A stretch of 64,000 nt of DNA from Pseudomonas palmensis (GCF_017848315.1 NZ_JAFKEC010000024.1:1-64000), one strand, 5' to 3'. Positions 38,843 through 48,655 are shown, numbered from the stretch's first letter. Numbers and translations: made by a program. The notes: a model not told the origin generated them from the sequence alone.

Positions 38843-39583
38843 ATGAGCTTCATCCAGAACAACCTGATCAACCTGTTTGCCGCCTGCTGGTTCGTTGCTT
38901 GCTGGGGTGGCTACACCCGCTACGCCAGCTGGAAGGCCCGTGATACCGCCTGCCTGGCCAGCGTCATGCACCTGTACCGCGAGGACTGGATGCGCCGCAT
39001 GCTGCTGCGCGACAACCGCATCGCCGACGCCAGCGTGATCGGCAACCTGGAGCGCAACGCATCGTTCTTCGCCTCCAGCACCCTGATCATCCTGGCCGGT
39101 ATCCTCACCGTGCTGGGCGCCTCGGACCGCGCCTGGTCGCTGCTGGCCGACCTGCCGCTGGTACAGCAGACATCCCAGGGCATGTCCGAAATCAAACTGT
39201 TGTGCCTGGCGATGGTGTTCGTGTACGCCTTCTTCACCTTCAGCTGGTGCATGCGCCAATACAATTTCGCCGCCGTGCTGGTGGGCTCGGCACCGATGAT
39301 CGGCGAGCGTCAGGTCAGCGAGCAGGAGCGCAAGGCCTTCGCTCTGCGCGGGGCGCGGGTTATCTCGCTGGCGGCCAACCAGTTCAACTTCGGGCTGCGC
39401 TCGTACTATTTCGGCATGGCCTTGCTCAGCTGGTTCATCAGCCCCTGGCTGCTGGTGCTGATGAGCACTGGGGTAGTACTGGTGCTGTACCGCCGCGAGT
39501 TTCATTCCGACGTGCTCGACGTGATGGTCTATACCCCTACAGAGGCGCCATTGCCTGAGCCGAACAAGGAACCGGTCGCATGA
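38843..39583 (+). CDS. DUF599-family membrane protein
   Basis: The 246-residue protein has about four transmembrane helices and the DUF599 pattern: ACWGGYTRYA near the first helix, LRDNRIADASVIGNLERNASFFASS in the middle, then FFTFSWCMRQYNFAAVLVGSAP. The function of the family is unknown. The ribosome site CGGGAG lies close to the ATG. It overlaps the next gene by four bases (ATGA). Confidence 0.82.
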   Translation: MSFIQNNLINLFAACWFVACWGGYTRYASWKARDTACLASVMHLYREDWMRRMLLRDNRIADASVIGNLERNASFFASSTLIILAGILTVLGASDRAWSLLADLPLVQQTSQGMSEIKLLCLAMVFVYAFFTFSWCMRQYNFAAVLVGSAPMIGERQVSEQERKAFALRGARVISLAANQFNFGLRSYYFGMALLSWFISPWLLVLMSTGVVLVLYRREFHSDVLDVMVYTPTEAPLPEPNKEPVA

Positions 39584-39981
39584 GTATTCCGTTCTGGTGT
39601 GTGTTGATCAGCGCACTGCTGATCTATGTGGCGCGGGTGCCGGTGGCGCGTGCGATGAAGCAACAGGGCAGCTACGACAACCACCTGCCACGCAGCCAGC
39701 AGGCGCAACTGACCGGCATGGGCGCCCGGGCGGTGGCGGCGCACCAGAACAGTTTCGAAGCATTCATGTTGTTCGCCGTAGGTGTATTGATGGCGCACAC
39801 CACCCAGACCCAGGGTTTTCTGATCGATACCCTGGCGATCATCTTCGTGATCGCGCGGATCATCTACCTGCCGCTGTATTGGTATGACTTTGCGTGGCAG
39901 CGCAGCCTGGTCTGGTCGATCGGGCTGATCTGTTCATTGTTGCTGATGCTCAGCCCGACCTTTCGCCAACTTCTGGCCTGA
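39580..39981 (+). CDS. MAPEG-family membrane protein
   Basis: The 133-residue protein has four transmembrane helices and MAPEG motifs: RVPVARAM near residue 23, GARAVAAHQNSFEAF near residue 48 and IIYLPLYWYDFAWQRS. In bacteria the family (glutathione/eicosanoid-type fold) has no settled function. It is translationally coupled to the DUF599 gene by the ATGA overlap, and a terminator follows. Confidence 0.85.
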   Translation: MSIPFWCVLISALLIYVARVPVARAMKQQGSYDNHLPRSQQAQLTGMGARAVAAHQNSFEAFMLFAVGVLMAHTTQTQGFLIDTLAIIFVIARIIYLPLYWYDFAWQRSLVWSIGLICSLLLMLSPTFRQLLA

Positions 39982-39985
39982 CATG

Positions 39986-40013
39986 AAAAAACCCGACCTG
40001 AGTCGGGTTTTTT
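39986..40013. terminator. Bidirectional terminator, MAPEG gene / small lipoprotein
   Basis: AAAAAACCCGAC / GTCGGGTTTTTT with a four-base loop lies between convergent genes. Confidence 0.87.
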
Positions 40014-40030
40014 CATTAAAGCGCAGTTGC

Positions 40031-40312
40031 TTACTTGGCAGGTTCTGCCGGGGCGGCTTCTGGTGCTGGCGTCACAGGAGCGGCCTGGTTGTTTTCTTCT
40101 GCACGCTTTTGTTCGGCTTCAGCACTGTCTTTGGCGGCTTCGGCGTTTTCTTTGGCGGCGTCGTTCATCTTATCCTGAGCGTCGTCCATTTTCTTCTGGG
40201 CTTGCTCGGCATGTTCTTGAGCGTCCTGGGCTTTGTTTTCGCTGGCTTTATCGCAAGCAGCGAGGCCCAGGGCGGCGGCCAGCATAACGGCAAAGGCAAT
40301 GGGTTTACGCAT
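40031..40312 (-). CDS. Small coiled-coil lipoprotein
   Basis: The 93-residue protein has a lipobox LAAC (Cys near residue 20), then a long Ala/Lys/Asp/Glu-rich helix with heptad-like spacing (residues about 25-72) and a Pro/Ala tail ending APAEPAK. It resembles the coiled-coil lipoproteins of Pseudomonas that can be envelope spacers. No named homologue is recognised. AAGGAG lies nine bases before the ATG. Confidence 0.75.
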   Translation of the reverse strand: MRKPIAFAVMLAAALGLAACDKASENKAQDAQEHAEQAQKKMDDAQDKMNDAAKENAEAAKDSAEAEQKRAEENNQAAPVTPAPEAAPAEPAK

Positions 40313-40468
40313 GGGGTGTTTCTCCTTGTGGAATAGAGTTGCTTGAATTATCTGAGTTCAAGTAAGCGACATAAGTTCCGCGTCGTTTGCACATATATAA
40401 GTGCCGGATCCATATAGACTTTCCCTCAGGCTTATGCAGCACCTGAGTTATTGCACAAGGAGCTGACC

Positions 40469-40948
40469 GTGAATGAACCGTCACCGTTGATGGCCCAGGC
40501 CGAACGTTTTCTTTCGGCGCTGCGCCATTGCCAGTTGTTGAAGATGCGCGTAGAGCGCGCCGATGCCGACGGCATCACGCTGTGCCTGCCGTACTCGCCG
40601 CAAATCGTGGGCAACCCGCAGAGCGGCGCGATCCATGGCGGTGCAATCACCACGCTGATGGACACTGCGCTGGGCATGGCCACCCTGTGCGCCCTGGCCG
40701 AGTTCGAGGTGTGCCCGACCCTGGACTTGCGCATCGACTACATGCACCCGGGGCAGGCCGACAAGGCGGTGTATGGGCAGGCGCAGTGCTACCAGGTCAC
40801 CCGCGACGTGATCTTCATCCGCGGCTGCGCCTACCAGGACGACCCCGACCAGCCGATTGCCCAGGTGGTGGGCACCTACATGCGCCTGGGCAAGGACATC
40901 AAGGGCGGCCTGGGCTTTGGCCGGCAGCTCAAGGCGGTGGCGCAATGA
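40469..40948 (+). CDS. PaaI-type hotdog thioesterase (first of a pair)
   Basis: The 159-residue protein has the hotdog-fold signature SGAIHGGAITTLMDTALGMA, with the HGG and the Asp eight residues on that characterise PaaI-type thioesterases. It should hydrolyse an acyl- or aryl-CoA. The start is the GTG at 40469 because GGAG lies six bases upstream. It overlaps the next gene by four bases and both carry the same domain. Confidence 0.82.
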   Translation: MNEPSPLMAQAERFLSALRHCQLLKMRVERADADGITLCLPYSPQIVGNPQSGAIHGGAITTLMDTALGMATLCALAEFEVCPTLDLRIDYMHPGQADKAVYGQAQCYQVTRDVIFIRGCAYQDDPDQPIAQVVGTYMRLGKDIKGGLGFGRQLKAVAQ

Positions 40949-41406
40949 TTCCCGCGGACGTGCATGCACAGCTGCGCCAGGCGCATGCCCAGGGCAACTA
41001 CGCGCCATTGCTGCAACTGATCCCCTACGCCAGCCTGATCGGCATCCAGTGCAGCCGTGACGGCGACGACCTGCTGTTCTGCCTGCCGGCCAGTGCCGAC
41101 AATATCGGCAACCCGTTGCTGCCGGCGATCCATGGGGGGGTGATCGCCGGGTTCATGGAACTGTCGGCGGCGCTGTACCTGCTGATTTTCAGCGAAAGCG
41201 CGAGCATTCCCAGGATCATCGACTTTTCCATCGATTACCTGCGCGCCGGCCTGTACCGCGATACCTATGCGCGGTGCCAGCTGTGGCGCCAGGGGCGGCG
41301 GGTGACCAACGTCGCGATCACCGCCTGGCAGGGCGACCCGGACCAGCCCATCGCCACGGCCCGTGCGCATTTCAAGATCAAAGAACTGCCCGTGCCCTTG
41401 AAATAG
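40945..41406 (+). CDS. PaaI-type hotdog thioesterase (second of a pair)
   Basis: The 153-residue protein carries [22 protein letters not shown], so the catalytic acidic residue is Glu rather than Asp, unlike its neighbour. It shares the domain but is divergent, which suggests a different substrate or a heteromeric partnership. ATGA overlap couples its translation to the upstream gene. The last codons contain the -35 part of the htpG heat-shock promoter. Confidence 0.8.
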   Translation: MIPADVHAQLRQAHAQGNYAPLLQLIPYASLIGIQCSRDGDDLLFCLPASADNIGNPLLPAIHGGVIAGFMELSAALYLLIFSESASIPRIIDFSIDYLRAGLYRDTYARCQLWRQGRRVTNVAITAWQGDPDQPIATARAHFKIKELPVPLK

Positions 41407-41422
41407 ATATGCCAGCCCCCAT
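41397..41422 (+). promoter_or_regulatory. Sigma-32 (RpoH) promoter of htpG
   Basis: CTTGAA, 14 bases, CCCCAT matches the RpoH heat-shock promoter consensus. The -35 part overlaps the end of the upstream thioesterase gene; the ATG of htpG is about 94 bases downstream. Confidence 0.8.
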
Positions 41423-41515
41423 CTGCTGTTCATCCCGCCACGAAAGGCCGGACGCTGCCCCGCGGGGGCCGTCGGCCCGAGTGACTACTGCCATCAGATC
41501 GGAGTGTTGAAGACC

Positions 41516-43420
41516 ATGAGTGTGGAAACTCAAAAAGAAACCCTGGGCTTCCAGACCGAGGTGAAGCAGCTGCTGCACCTCATGATCCATTCGCTGTACT
41601 CGAACAAGGAAATCTTCCTTCGCGAATTGATTTCCAACGCCTCCGACGCCGTCGACAAACTGCGCTTCGAAGCCCTGGCCAAGCCCGAGCTGCTCGAGGG
41701 CGGCAGCGACCTGAAGATTCGCGTGAGCTTCGACAAGGCGGCCAACACCGTCACCCTGGAAGACAACGGCATCGGCATGAACCGCGATGACGTGATCACC
41801 CACCTGGGCACCATCGCCAAGTCCGGCACTGCCGACTTCATGAAGAACCTCACCGGTGACCAGAAGAAAGACTCGCACCTGATCGGCCAGTTCGGTGTGG
41901 GCTTCTACTCGGCGTTCATCGTCGCCGATCAGGTCGATGTCTACAGCCGCCGCGCCGGTACTCCGGCGAGCGAGGGCGTGCACTGGTCGTCCAAGGGCGA
42001 GGGCGAGTTCGAAGTCGCCACCGTGGACAAGGCCGAGCGCGGTACGCGCATCGTGCTGCACCTGAAAAAAGGTGAAGACGAATTCGCCGATGGCTGGCGC
42101 CTGCGCAACATCATCAAGAAGTACTCCGACCATATCGCCCTGCCGATCGAACTGCCCAAGGAAGCGACTGCCGCCGAAGGCGAAGAGCAGCCGGCCGTGG
42201 AGTGGGAAACCGTCAACCGTGCCAGCGCGCTGTGGACCCGTCCGCGTACCGAGATCAAGGACGAGGAATACCAGGAGTTCTACAAGCACATCGGCCACGA
42301 TTTCGAAAACCCGCTGGCCTGGAGCCACAACAAGGTCGAAGGCAAGCTGGAGTACACCTCGCTGCTGTACGTACCGGCCCGTGCGCCGTTCGACCTGTAC
42401 CAGCGCGAAGCGCCACGCGGCCTGAAGCTGTACGTGCAGCGCGTGTTCGTGATGGACCAGGCCGAATCGTTCCTGCCTTTGTACCTGCGCTTCATCAAGG
42501 GTGTGGTCGACTCCAACGACCTGTCGCTGAACGTGTCGCGCGAGATTCTGCAGAAAGACCCGATCATCGATTCGATGAAGTCGGCGCTGACCAAGCGCGT
42601 GCTGGACATGCTCGAGAAGCTGGCCAAGAACGAGCCTGAGCAGTACAAGGGCTTCTGGAAGAACTTCGGCCAGGTGCTCAAGGAAGGCCCGGCGGAAGAC
42701 TTCGCCAACAAGGAGAAGATCGCCGGCCTGCTGCGCTTTGCCTCCACCCATGACGACAGCGGCGAGCAGAGCGTGTCCCTGGCCGACTACCTGGCACGTG
42801 CCAAGGAAGGTCAGGACAAGATCTACTTCCTCACCGGCGAGTCCTACGCGCAGGTACGCAACAGCCCGCACCTGGAAGTCTTCCGCAAGAAAGGCATCGA
42901 AGTGCTGCTGCTGACCGACCGCATCGACGAGTGGCTGATGAGCTACCTGAGCGAGTTCGACGGCAAGGGCTTCGTCGACGTGGCCCGTGGCGACCTGGAC
43001 CTGGGCAAGCTGGACTCCGAGGAGGACAAGAAGGCTCAGGAAGAAGTGGCCAAGGACAAGGAAGGCCTGGTCGAGCGTCTGAAAGCTGCGCTGGGCGATA
43101 CCGTCAGCGAAGTGCGCGTGTCGCACCGCCTGACCGATTCGCCGGCGATCCTGGCCATCGGTGAGCAGGACATGGGCCTGCAGATGCGCCAGATCCTCGA
43201 AGCCAGCGGGCAGAAGGTGCCGGACTCCAAGCCGATCTTCGAATTCAACCCGGGTCACCCGCTGATCGAGAAGCTGGACAACGAGCAGAGCGAAGACCGT
43301 TTCGCCGACTTCTCGCATATCCTCTTCGATCAGGCCGCCCTGGCGGCGGGCGACAGCCTCAAGGATCCGGCGGCGTATGTGCGTCGACTGAACAAGCTGC
43401 TGGTCGAACTGTCGGCGTAA
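41516..43420 (+). CDS. htpG: Chaperone HtpG (Hsp90)
   Basis: The 634-residue Hsp90 has the N-terminal ATPase motifs [21 protein letters not shown] and [17 protein letters not shown], a middle domain with [23 protein letters not shown] and the C-terminal dimerisation region. It folds client proteins after stress. ATG at 41516 gives the typical N-terminus [18 protein letters not shown]; a GTG at 41504 is possible. It is controlled by a heat-shock promoter and ends in a terminator. Confidence 0.97.
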   Translation: MSVETQKETLGFQTEVKQLLHLMIHSLYSNKEIFLRELISNASDAVDKLRFEALAKPELLEGGSDLKIRVSFDKAANTVTLEDNGIGMNRDDVITHLGTIAKSGTADFMKNLTGDQKKDSHLIGQFGVGFYSAFIVADQVDVYSRRAGTPASEGVHWSSKGEGEFEVATVDKAERGTRIVLHLKKGEDEFADGWRLRNIIKKYSDHIALPIELPKEATAAEGEEQPAVEWETVNRASALWTRPRTEIKDEEYQEFYKHIGHDFENPLAWSHNKVEGKLEYTSLLYVPARAPFDLYQREAPRGLKLYVQRVFVMDQAESFLPLYLRFIKGVVDSNDLSLNVSREILQKDPIIDSMKSALTKRVLDMLEKLAKNEPEQYKGFWKNFGQVLKEGPAEDFANKEKIAGLLRFASTHDDSGEQSVSLADYLARAKEGQDKIYFLTGESYAQVRNSPHLEVFRKKGIEVLLLTDRIDEWLMSYLSEFDGKGFVDVARGDLDLGKLDSEEDKKAQEEVAKDKEGLVERLKAALGDTVSEVRVSHRLTDSPAILAIGEQDMGLQMRQILEASGQKVPDSKPIFEFNPGHPLIEKLDNEQSEDRFADFSHILFDQAALAAGDSLKDPAAYVRRLNKLLVELSA

Positions 43421-43430
43421 GCAGTTGCAG

Positions 43431-43457
43431 GAAAGCCCGCTTCGGCGGGCTTTTTTC
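43431..43457 (+). terminator. Intrinsic terminator after htpG
   Basis: AAAGCCCGC / GCGGGCTTTTTT with a short TTCG loop. Confidence 0.87.
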
Positions 43458-43476
43458 ATTGTGCAAGGAGGGGTTC

Positions 43477-44202
43477 ATGAGCAACGTGACGATCGAGTCG
43501 CTGGTGTACAAGCTTGACGGCAAGGTGTACGAAAGCCGCCTGGTGTATACCCACGGCGCCAAGGAACAGCCGGGCCTGGTGATGGCGCCGAACTGGATGG
43601 GCATCGGCGAGGGCGCTGAGCGCATTGCCAGGGAGGTGGCGGCCCAGGGCTATGTGGTGCTGCTGGCTGACCTGTATGGGCAGACGCTGCGCCCATCCAA
43701 CATGGATGAAGCGGGGGCGGCGATGATGCCGCTGAAAAATGATCGGGTCGAGCTGCGCAAGCGCATGAAGGCGGCGCTGGATCAGTTGCTGGGGCAATCG
43801 AAGGCAGTGCTTGCGCCGGGCAAGCTGGCCACCTTCGGCTTCTGCTTCGGCGGTTGCTGCGCACTGGAGCTGGCCCGTGAAGACCAGCGTCTGCGCGCTG
43901 CGGTGTCGTTCCACGGTACGCTGGACACGCCGCTGCCGGCCCAGGAGGGCAAGGTGTCGGCAGCGTTGCTGGTGTTGCACGGTGCAGCCGACCCGCTCGT
44001 GCCGCGCGAGCAACTGCCTGCCTTCGAGGCCGAGATGGATGCGGCCAAGGCTGACTGGCAGCTGGTGAGCTACGGAGGCGCGGTGCATTCGTTCACCGAC
44101 CCCGCAGCGAACGTGCCAGGCAAGATGAAGTACGACGCCAGGACGTCCAAGCGCGCGTTCCAGGCGATGCACACCCTGCTGCGGGAAGTGTTCCAGGCCT
44201 GA
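43477..44202 (+). CDS. Dienelactone-hydrolase family protein
   Basis: The 241-residue alpha/beta hydrolase has the triad of the family: the nucleophile in GFCFGGCCALE (Cys near residue 125), the Asp in LHGAADPLVP and the His in YGGAVHSFTDP. It probably hydrolyses a lactone or ester. AGGAGG precedes the ATG at 43477. It lies alone between the htpG terminator and a REP-like repeat. Confidence 0.88.
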   Translation: MSNVTIESLVYKLDGKVYESRLVYTHGAKEQPGLVMAPNWMGIGEGAERIAREVAAQGYVVLLADLYGQTLRPSNMDEAGAAMMPLKNDRVELRKRMKAALDQLLGQSKAVLAPGKLATFGFCFGGCCALELAREDQRLRAAVSFHGTLDTPLPAQEGKVSAALLVLHGAADPLVPREQLPAFEAEMDAAKADWQLVSYGGAVHSFTDPAANVPGKMKYDARTSKRAFQAMHTLLREVFQA

Positions 44203-44235
44203 TGGCCTCTTCGCTGGCAAGCCCGCTCCTGCCTC

Positions 44236-44260
44236 TGTAGGAGCCGGCCTTGCCGGCGAA
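44236..44260. repeat. REP-like repeat
   Basis: TGTAGGAGCCGGCCTTGCC... has the same palindromic core as 37079 and 48577. It lies between the convergent hydrolase and pirin genes. Confidence 0.7.
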
Positions 44261-44262
44261 TC

Positions 44263-45123
44263 TCAAGGCAACTCGATTCGCCCGATCTCGCCCGGTACCA
44301 CCGGCCAATCCCCGGCCGCCCAGCGTGCCCGTGCCTGCTCGATCAGCGCCGGGTCACTGGCGACGAAGTTCCAGTTCATCCGCCGCGGCCCGTCCAGTGC
44401 GTCGCCGCCAATGATCACCAGGTGGCATTCGCTGTCGGCGTACAGGCTCATCGCTTCGCCTTCGGGCAGCACCACCAGGCTGCACGGCTCCAGTGGCTGA
44501 TCGTCAAGGCTCGCCTCACCGTCGAGTACATAAACCGCCCGTTCAGCGTGTTCGGCGGGAATCAGCAGCGTGCTCGCCGCCTGCATGCGCACCTCGGCAT
44601 ACAGGGTCGCTGACAACACCGGCACTGGCGAGGTCAGGCAAAAGCCCGTGCCCGCGATCATGCGGATACTCACCCCCAGCGCATCGCTGCTCGGCAAGCT
44701 GGCCGCCGGGTGATGGCTGTAGTGCCCCGGCCCCTGTTCGTGATCCTTCGGCGAGGCCAGCCACACCTGCAGCCCGTGCAGGCGCTTGGGCTGACCCAGC
44801 AGCTCCGGCGGGGTGCGCTCGATATGCGCCACGGCGCTGCCGGCGGTCATCCAGCTCACCTCGCCGGCACTCACGCGCTGATCCGAGCCCAGGCTGTCCT
44901 TGTGCTGCAACTGGCCTTCGAACAGGTAGGTGAGGGTGGACAGGCCGATGTGCGGGTGCTGGCGAATGTCCATGCCACGCCCGGGCGGGTAGTCGGTCGC
45001 CAGCATGTGATCGAAGAACACGAACGGCCCGACGCTGCGCCGCCGTGCCGAAGGCAGCGGGCGCAGGATGGGTTGGCCTTCGACGGATTCGGCGCGCGGG
45101 CGGATTACCAGGGGAGGGTTCAT
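44263..45123 (-). CDS. Pirin-family protein
   Basis: The 286-residue bicupin has the pirin N-terminal motifs VGPFVFFDHM, DIRQHPHIGLSTLTYLFEG and SVAHIERTP-like AGSAVAHIERTPPE with metal-binding His residues, and the C-terminal pirin domain. In bacteria pirins can act as quercetinases or regulatory metal proteins; activity here is not known. The ATG at 45123 gives a normal N-terminus MNPPLVIRP; ATG 45159 is possible. Confidence 0.88.
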   Translation of the reverse strand: MNPPLVIRPRAESVEGQPILRPLPSARRRSVGPFVFFDHMLATDYPPGRGMDIRQHPHIGLSTLTYLFEGQLQHKDSLGSDQRVSAGEVSWMTAGSAVAHIERTPPELLGQPKRLHGLQVWLASPKDHEQGPGHYSHHPAASLPSSDALGVSIRMIAGTGFCLTSPVPVLSATLYAEVRMQAASTLLIPAEHAERAVYVLDGEASLDDQPLEPCSLVVLPEGEAMSLYADSECHLVIIGGDALDGPRRMNWNFVASDPALIEQARARWAAGDWPVVPGEIGRIELP

Positions 45124-45236
45124 CAGGGGCACCAGGGCGATGGAAATAATTGGAAGCATAACCTGCCCGGTGCCCGGGCTGAACCGTTGCGCCCGGCGGC
45201 AGGTCTACCCTGGGTCAATTGCACAAGGGGATTGCG

Positions 45237-46241
45237 ATGTGGGCCAGGACGCTGGGGTGCCTGTTGCTGTCGGTGACGCTGTCGGGCATGGCCCAGGCGC
45301 GGGAGTACCGCTACAGCGACGCGCACCTGCATTATGTCGATTTCTTTCAGGAAAGCGCCGGCATGGACGAGTTGCTCAAGGCCATGGATGCGGCGCGTAT
45401 CGATCAGTCGATGATCTCGGGTGTGGCGGTGGCCAAGAAATGGCATGAAGACGAGCCCAAGCGCCCGCGCTACTACGCCGGCGATGATGCCGCAGCCTAC
45501 TGGTACAGCGCCACCGACATCTATGTGGCAGCGGCGCTGCAACAGTTGCCCGAGCAGCAGCGCCAGCGCTTTCACCCGTTTCTGACCGGCTTCAACCCGG
45601 TGGACAAGAACGCGGCCACCCATATCGAGCGCATGCTCGAGCTGTTTCCCGGCCTGTGGCAGGGCATCGGCGAAGTCTTCACCCGCCACGACGACCTGAC
45701 GGCGTTGACCAGCGGCGACACGCCACGGGCCAACAACGAGGCGCTGGGCCTCATCTATCAGCTGGCGGCCAGGCACGACATGCCGGTGCTGATCCACTCC
45801 AACATCACCTCCAAGCGCGAACGCAACCCGCTGTACCTGGAAGAGATCGAGCAGCCCCTGCGCGAGCACCCCGATACCCGTTTCATCTGGGCCCACGCCG
45901 GCACCAGCATGGAGATTCACCGCCACCAGACCCAGCTGGACTTTCTGCTGCCGACCCTGACGCGCATGCTCGAGCGTTATTCGAACCTGTACATCGACCT
46001 GTCGTGGAGCGTGCTCGAACCCTACCTGCTGGACGACAAGGGCGTGCCACGGCCCGAATGGGTTGCGCTGGTGGAGCGCTTCCCCGAACGTTTCATGCTC
46101 GGTTCCGATGTGGTCGGCCGCTTCGCCAGCCTGGGCGAGCAACTGCACGGGTTCGACCGGTTCCTGGATGCCTTGCCCGAGGCCGTGGCGCACAAGGTGG
46201 CCAAGGACAACTTTCTCGCGGTACTGCCCAGGTCACGCTGA
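45237..46241 (+). CDS. Periplasmic amidohydrolase-family protein
   Basis: The 334-residue protein has a signal peptide (ending AQA) and an amidohydrolase-2-type TIM-barrel pattern: SDAHLHYVDFF (HxH metal motif), MPVLIHSNI, FIWAHAGTSM and FMLGSDVVGRF (late metal Asp). Such enzymes are metal-dependent decarboxylases or hydrolases; the substrate is unknown. AAGGGG lies six bases before the ATG at 45237, which favours this start over a TTG six codons upstream. Confidence 0.82.
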   Translation: MWARTLGCLLLSVTLSGMAQAREYRYSDAHLHYVDFFQESAGMDELLKAMDAARIDQSMISGVAVAKKWHEDEPKRPRYYAGDDAAAYWYSATDIYVAAALQQLPEQQRQRFHPFLTGFNPVDKNAATHIERMLELFPGLWQGIGEVFTRHDDLTALTSGDTPRANNEALGLIYQLAARHDMPVLIHSNITSKRERNPLYLEEIEQPLREHPDTRFIWAHAGTSMEIHRHQTQLDFLLPTLTRMLERYSNLYIDLSWSVLEPYLLDDKGVPRPEWVALVERFPERFMLGSDVVGRFASLGEQLHGFDRFLDALPEAVAHKVAKDNFLAVLPRSR

Positions 46242-46301
46242 TGTCATCAGCCTGTCATGCAAGCCCCATAGCCTGCCGCCATCAACCTGATGGAGAGCAG
46301 T

Positions 46302-46766
46302 ATGTCGAAGAGTCGTTTGGGCGCCATGGCCGCGCTGATGCTGGTGAGTGCGGTGGCCGGTGCAGAGGTGCGGGTGCAGGGGCCGGTGGAGTACGGCGTG
46401 TTCCAGACCCGCCACCAGGACTTCCAGCCCGGTGAACGGGTATTGACCCAGACCAGCCAGACCCTGGAGCACACCGACCGAGTGCCGGCCCGTCTTGGCA
46501 GCAAATTCGGCCTGCGCTATCGCCTTGAAGGCAAGGTGGCCGAAGACACGCCCCTGACGCTGCTGTACCTGACCCCCGGGGTGATCACCCCCGACGGCCA
46601 ACGCCATGACAAGTTCGAGGTGGTGCAGAAGCTGGTACCGGGGGCCGCGCAGGATGTCATGGCCTATGAATTTACCGAGCACCACGAAGTGGTACCGGGC
46701 CAGTGGCACTTCATGGTGTTCCAGGGGGACCGCCTGCTGGCCGAGCAGCGCTTCATCGTGCAATGA
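46302..46766 (+). CDS. DUF3859-type exported protein
   Basis: The 154-residue protein has a signal peptide (ending VAGA) and DUF3859-type body (VEYGVFQTR, GSKFGLRYRL, TPGVITPDGQ, PGQWHFMVFQGDRLLAEQRF). Function is unknown. GGAG lies six bases upstream of the ATG at 46302. It is the last gene before the chemoreceptor and there is no clear operon. Confidence 0.75.
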   Translation: MSKSRLGAMAALMLVSAVAGAEVRVQGPVEYGVFQTRHQDFQPGERVLTQTSQTLEHTDRVPARLGSKFGLRYRLEGKVAEDTPLTLLYLTPGVITPDGQRHDKFEVVQKLVPGAAQDVMAYEFTEHHEVVPGQWHFMVFQGDRLLAEQRFIVQ

Positions 46767-46821
46767 GGCATGCGCCGCCTGCGCTCGCAATGACAAGGCG
46801 TTTTGATATCACTTTTTCGTC

Positions 46822-46848
46822 TTACGCAAAAATCTCAAGGGCCGATAC
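46822..46848 (+). promoter_or_regulatory. FliA (sigma-28)-like promoter of the chemoreceptor
   Basis: The -10 element GCCGATAC (46841-46848) matches GCCGATAA at seven of eight positions. A weak TTAC lies 15 bases upstream at 46822. Chemoreceptors are often FliA-dependent. The weaker -35 limits certainty. Confidence 0.55.
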
Positions 46849-46906
46849 CTTCTAATAAGCACGTCAGCTGCATGACCGATGCAGCGCTTTTGGAGGGAAC
46901 CGGAAG

Positions 46907-48532
46907 ATGAGCTTGAGACGTTTGAACATTGCGCCGCGGGCAGGTCTGGGGTTTGGTCTGGTAGCGTTGCTGGTGTTTGCATTGGGGGCCTTCTCGCTCC
47001 TGCAGATGAGCAGCATGCGCCAGCAGTCCGAACAGGTCGACAGCAACTGGCTGCCCAGTGTGATCTCGGTGGGGCAGATCAGCCAGGACATGTTCCGGAT
47101 ACGGGCACTGACCCTGCGCCTGCTGCTCAACAGCGACAACGCCGCGCAGCAGCAGACCCATTCACGCATCGAGCAGATCAAGGGCGAGCTGGGCAAGGAA
47201 CAGCAACGCTACCAGGCCCTGATTGCATTGCCCGAGGAGCAGGCGCTGTTCGACCGCTACCTCAAGCTCGAGCAGCAGTACCTGAGCTATCAGGCACGGG
47301 TAGTGCAGATGGCCCTGCAGGGCCAGACAACGGAGGCGGTGGCGCTGGTCAACGGTGAGATGAACCAGCTGGCCGATCAGCTCACCACCACCCTCAACGA
47401 GCTGATCGCCCTCAACAACCATCACGCCAACATGGCCACCGAGCTTGCCGGCACGGTGTATGAGCGTGCCCGCGTGTGGGTGGTCGGCCTGCTGGTGGCC
47501 GCACTGGTGCTCACCGTTGTGCTGGCGCTGACCTTGACCCGCAGTATCGTGCGCCCGCTGGCGCAATCGCTGCAGGTGGCCGAGGTGGTCGCCACCGGCG
47601 ACCTGACCCCGCAGATCAACGTGGAGGGCAGTGACGAGCCGGCGCGCTTGCAGGCGGCCCTCAAGCAGATGCAGCAGAGCCTGCGCGATACCATCGGGCG
47701 TATTTCCGATTCGTCCAACCAGCTGGCCTCGGCGTCCGAAGAGCTCAGCGCAGTGACCGAGGACGCTACCCGCGGCCTGCACCAGCAGACCCAGGAAATC
47801 GAGCAGGCCGCCACCGCCGTGAACCAGATGACCGCCGCGGTGGAAGAGGTGGCGAGCAATGCGGTGGCCACCTCCCAGGCCTCGACCGAGTCCGATCGCA
47901 TTGCCCGTCAGGGGCGCGAGCAGGTGCGCCTCACGGTAGCGTCGATCGAGGCGCTGGCCGATGGCGTTACCGCCAATGCCGCGGAAGTCGGGCAGTTGGC
48001 CGAGCAGGTGCACGGCATCACCAAGGTGCTGGATGTGATCGGTTCGATCGCCGAGCAGACCAACCTGCTGGCCCTGAACGCGGCCATCGAGGCGGCGCGG
48101 GCGGGGGATGCCGGGCGCGGTTTTGCAGTGGTGGCCGACGAGGTACGGGCACTGGCTCATCGTACCCAGCAGTCGACACGGGAAATCGAACAGATGATCG
48201 GTGGCATCCAGGAGGGTACCGACCGGGCGGTGGAGGGCATGCAGCAGACCAACCAGCGTGCTCAGGGCACCCTGGATGGCGCGCATGCGGCGGGTACGGC
48301 GCTGGAAGAGATTGCCGCGGCCATCAGCCTGATCAACGAGCGCAACCTGGTGATCGCCAGTGCGTCCGAACAGCAGGCACAGGTGGCGCGGGAGGTGGAC
48401 CGCAACCTGACCAACATCCGCGACCTGGCGCTGCAGAGCTCGGCGGGGGCCAACCAGACCAGCGCGGCGAGCCAGGCGTTGTCGCAGCTGGCCATCGAGC
48501 TCAATACGCTGGTGGGCAGGTTTTCGGTGTAA
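46907..48532 (+). CDS. Methyl-accepting chemotaxis protein
   Basis: The 541-residue receptor has a first transmembrane helix (residues about 13-33), a four-helix-bundle periplasmic sensor (about 34-185), a second helix (about 187-208), HAMP and a methylated signalling domain with the conserved hairpin tip [24 protein letters not shown]. It lacks a C-terminal CheR pentapeptide. It lies next to fabB, as PA1608 does in P. aeruginosa. The ligand is unknown. Confidence 0.93.
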   Translation: MSLRRLNIAPRAGLGFGLVALLVFALGAFSLLQMSSMRQQSEQVDSNWLPSVISVGQISQDMFRIRALTLRLLLNSDNAAQQQTHSRIEQIKGELGKEQQRYQALIALPEEQALFDRYLKLEQQYLSYQARVVQMALQGQTTEAVALVNGEMNQLADQLTTTLNELIALNNHHANMATELAGTVYERARVWVVGLLVAALVLTVVLALTLTRSIVRPLAQSLQVAEVVATGDLTPQINVEGSDEPARLQAALKQMQQSLRDTIGRISDSSNQLASASEELSAVTEDATRGLHQQTQEIEQAATAVNQMTAAVEEVASNAVATSQASTESDRIARQGREQVRLTVASIEALADGVTANAAEVGQLAEQVHGITKVLDVIGSIAEQTNLLALNAAIEAARAGDAGRGFAVVADEVRALAHRTQQSTREIEQMIGGIQEGTDRAVEGMQQTNQRAQGTLDGAHAAGTALEEIAAAISLINERNLVIASASEQQAQVAREVDRNLTNIRDLALQSSAGANQTSAASQALSQLAIELNTLVGRFSV

Positions 48533-48539
48533 CGCCTTT

Positions 48540-48600
48540 GGCCGGCAAGGCCGGCCCCTACAGGCATCGCGTGCCCTGTAGGAGCCGGCCTTGCCGGCCA
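48540..48600. repeat. Inverted pair of REP-like repeats
   Basis: Two units in opposite orientation (48540-48562 and 48577-48600) are separated by about 14 bases, a BIME-like arrangement. The arms share CCTGTAGG/CCTACAGG and GCCGGCCTTGCCGGC. The pair lies at the end of the chemoreceptor transcript. Confidence 0.78.
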
Positions 48601-48620
48601 ATTGCCCCGAAAGCCGCAAA

Positions 48621-48655
48621 CAAAAACGCCCCGAACCAGTCGGGGCGTTTCTACA
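48621..48655. terminator. Bidirectional terminator, chemoreceptor / fabB
   Basis: AAACGCCCCGA / TCGGGGCGTTT with a five-base loop lies between convergent genes. Confidence 0.8.
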
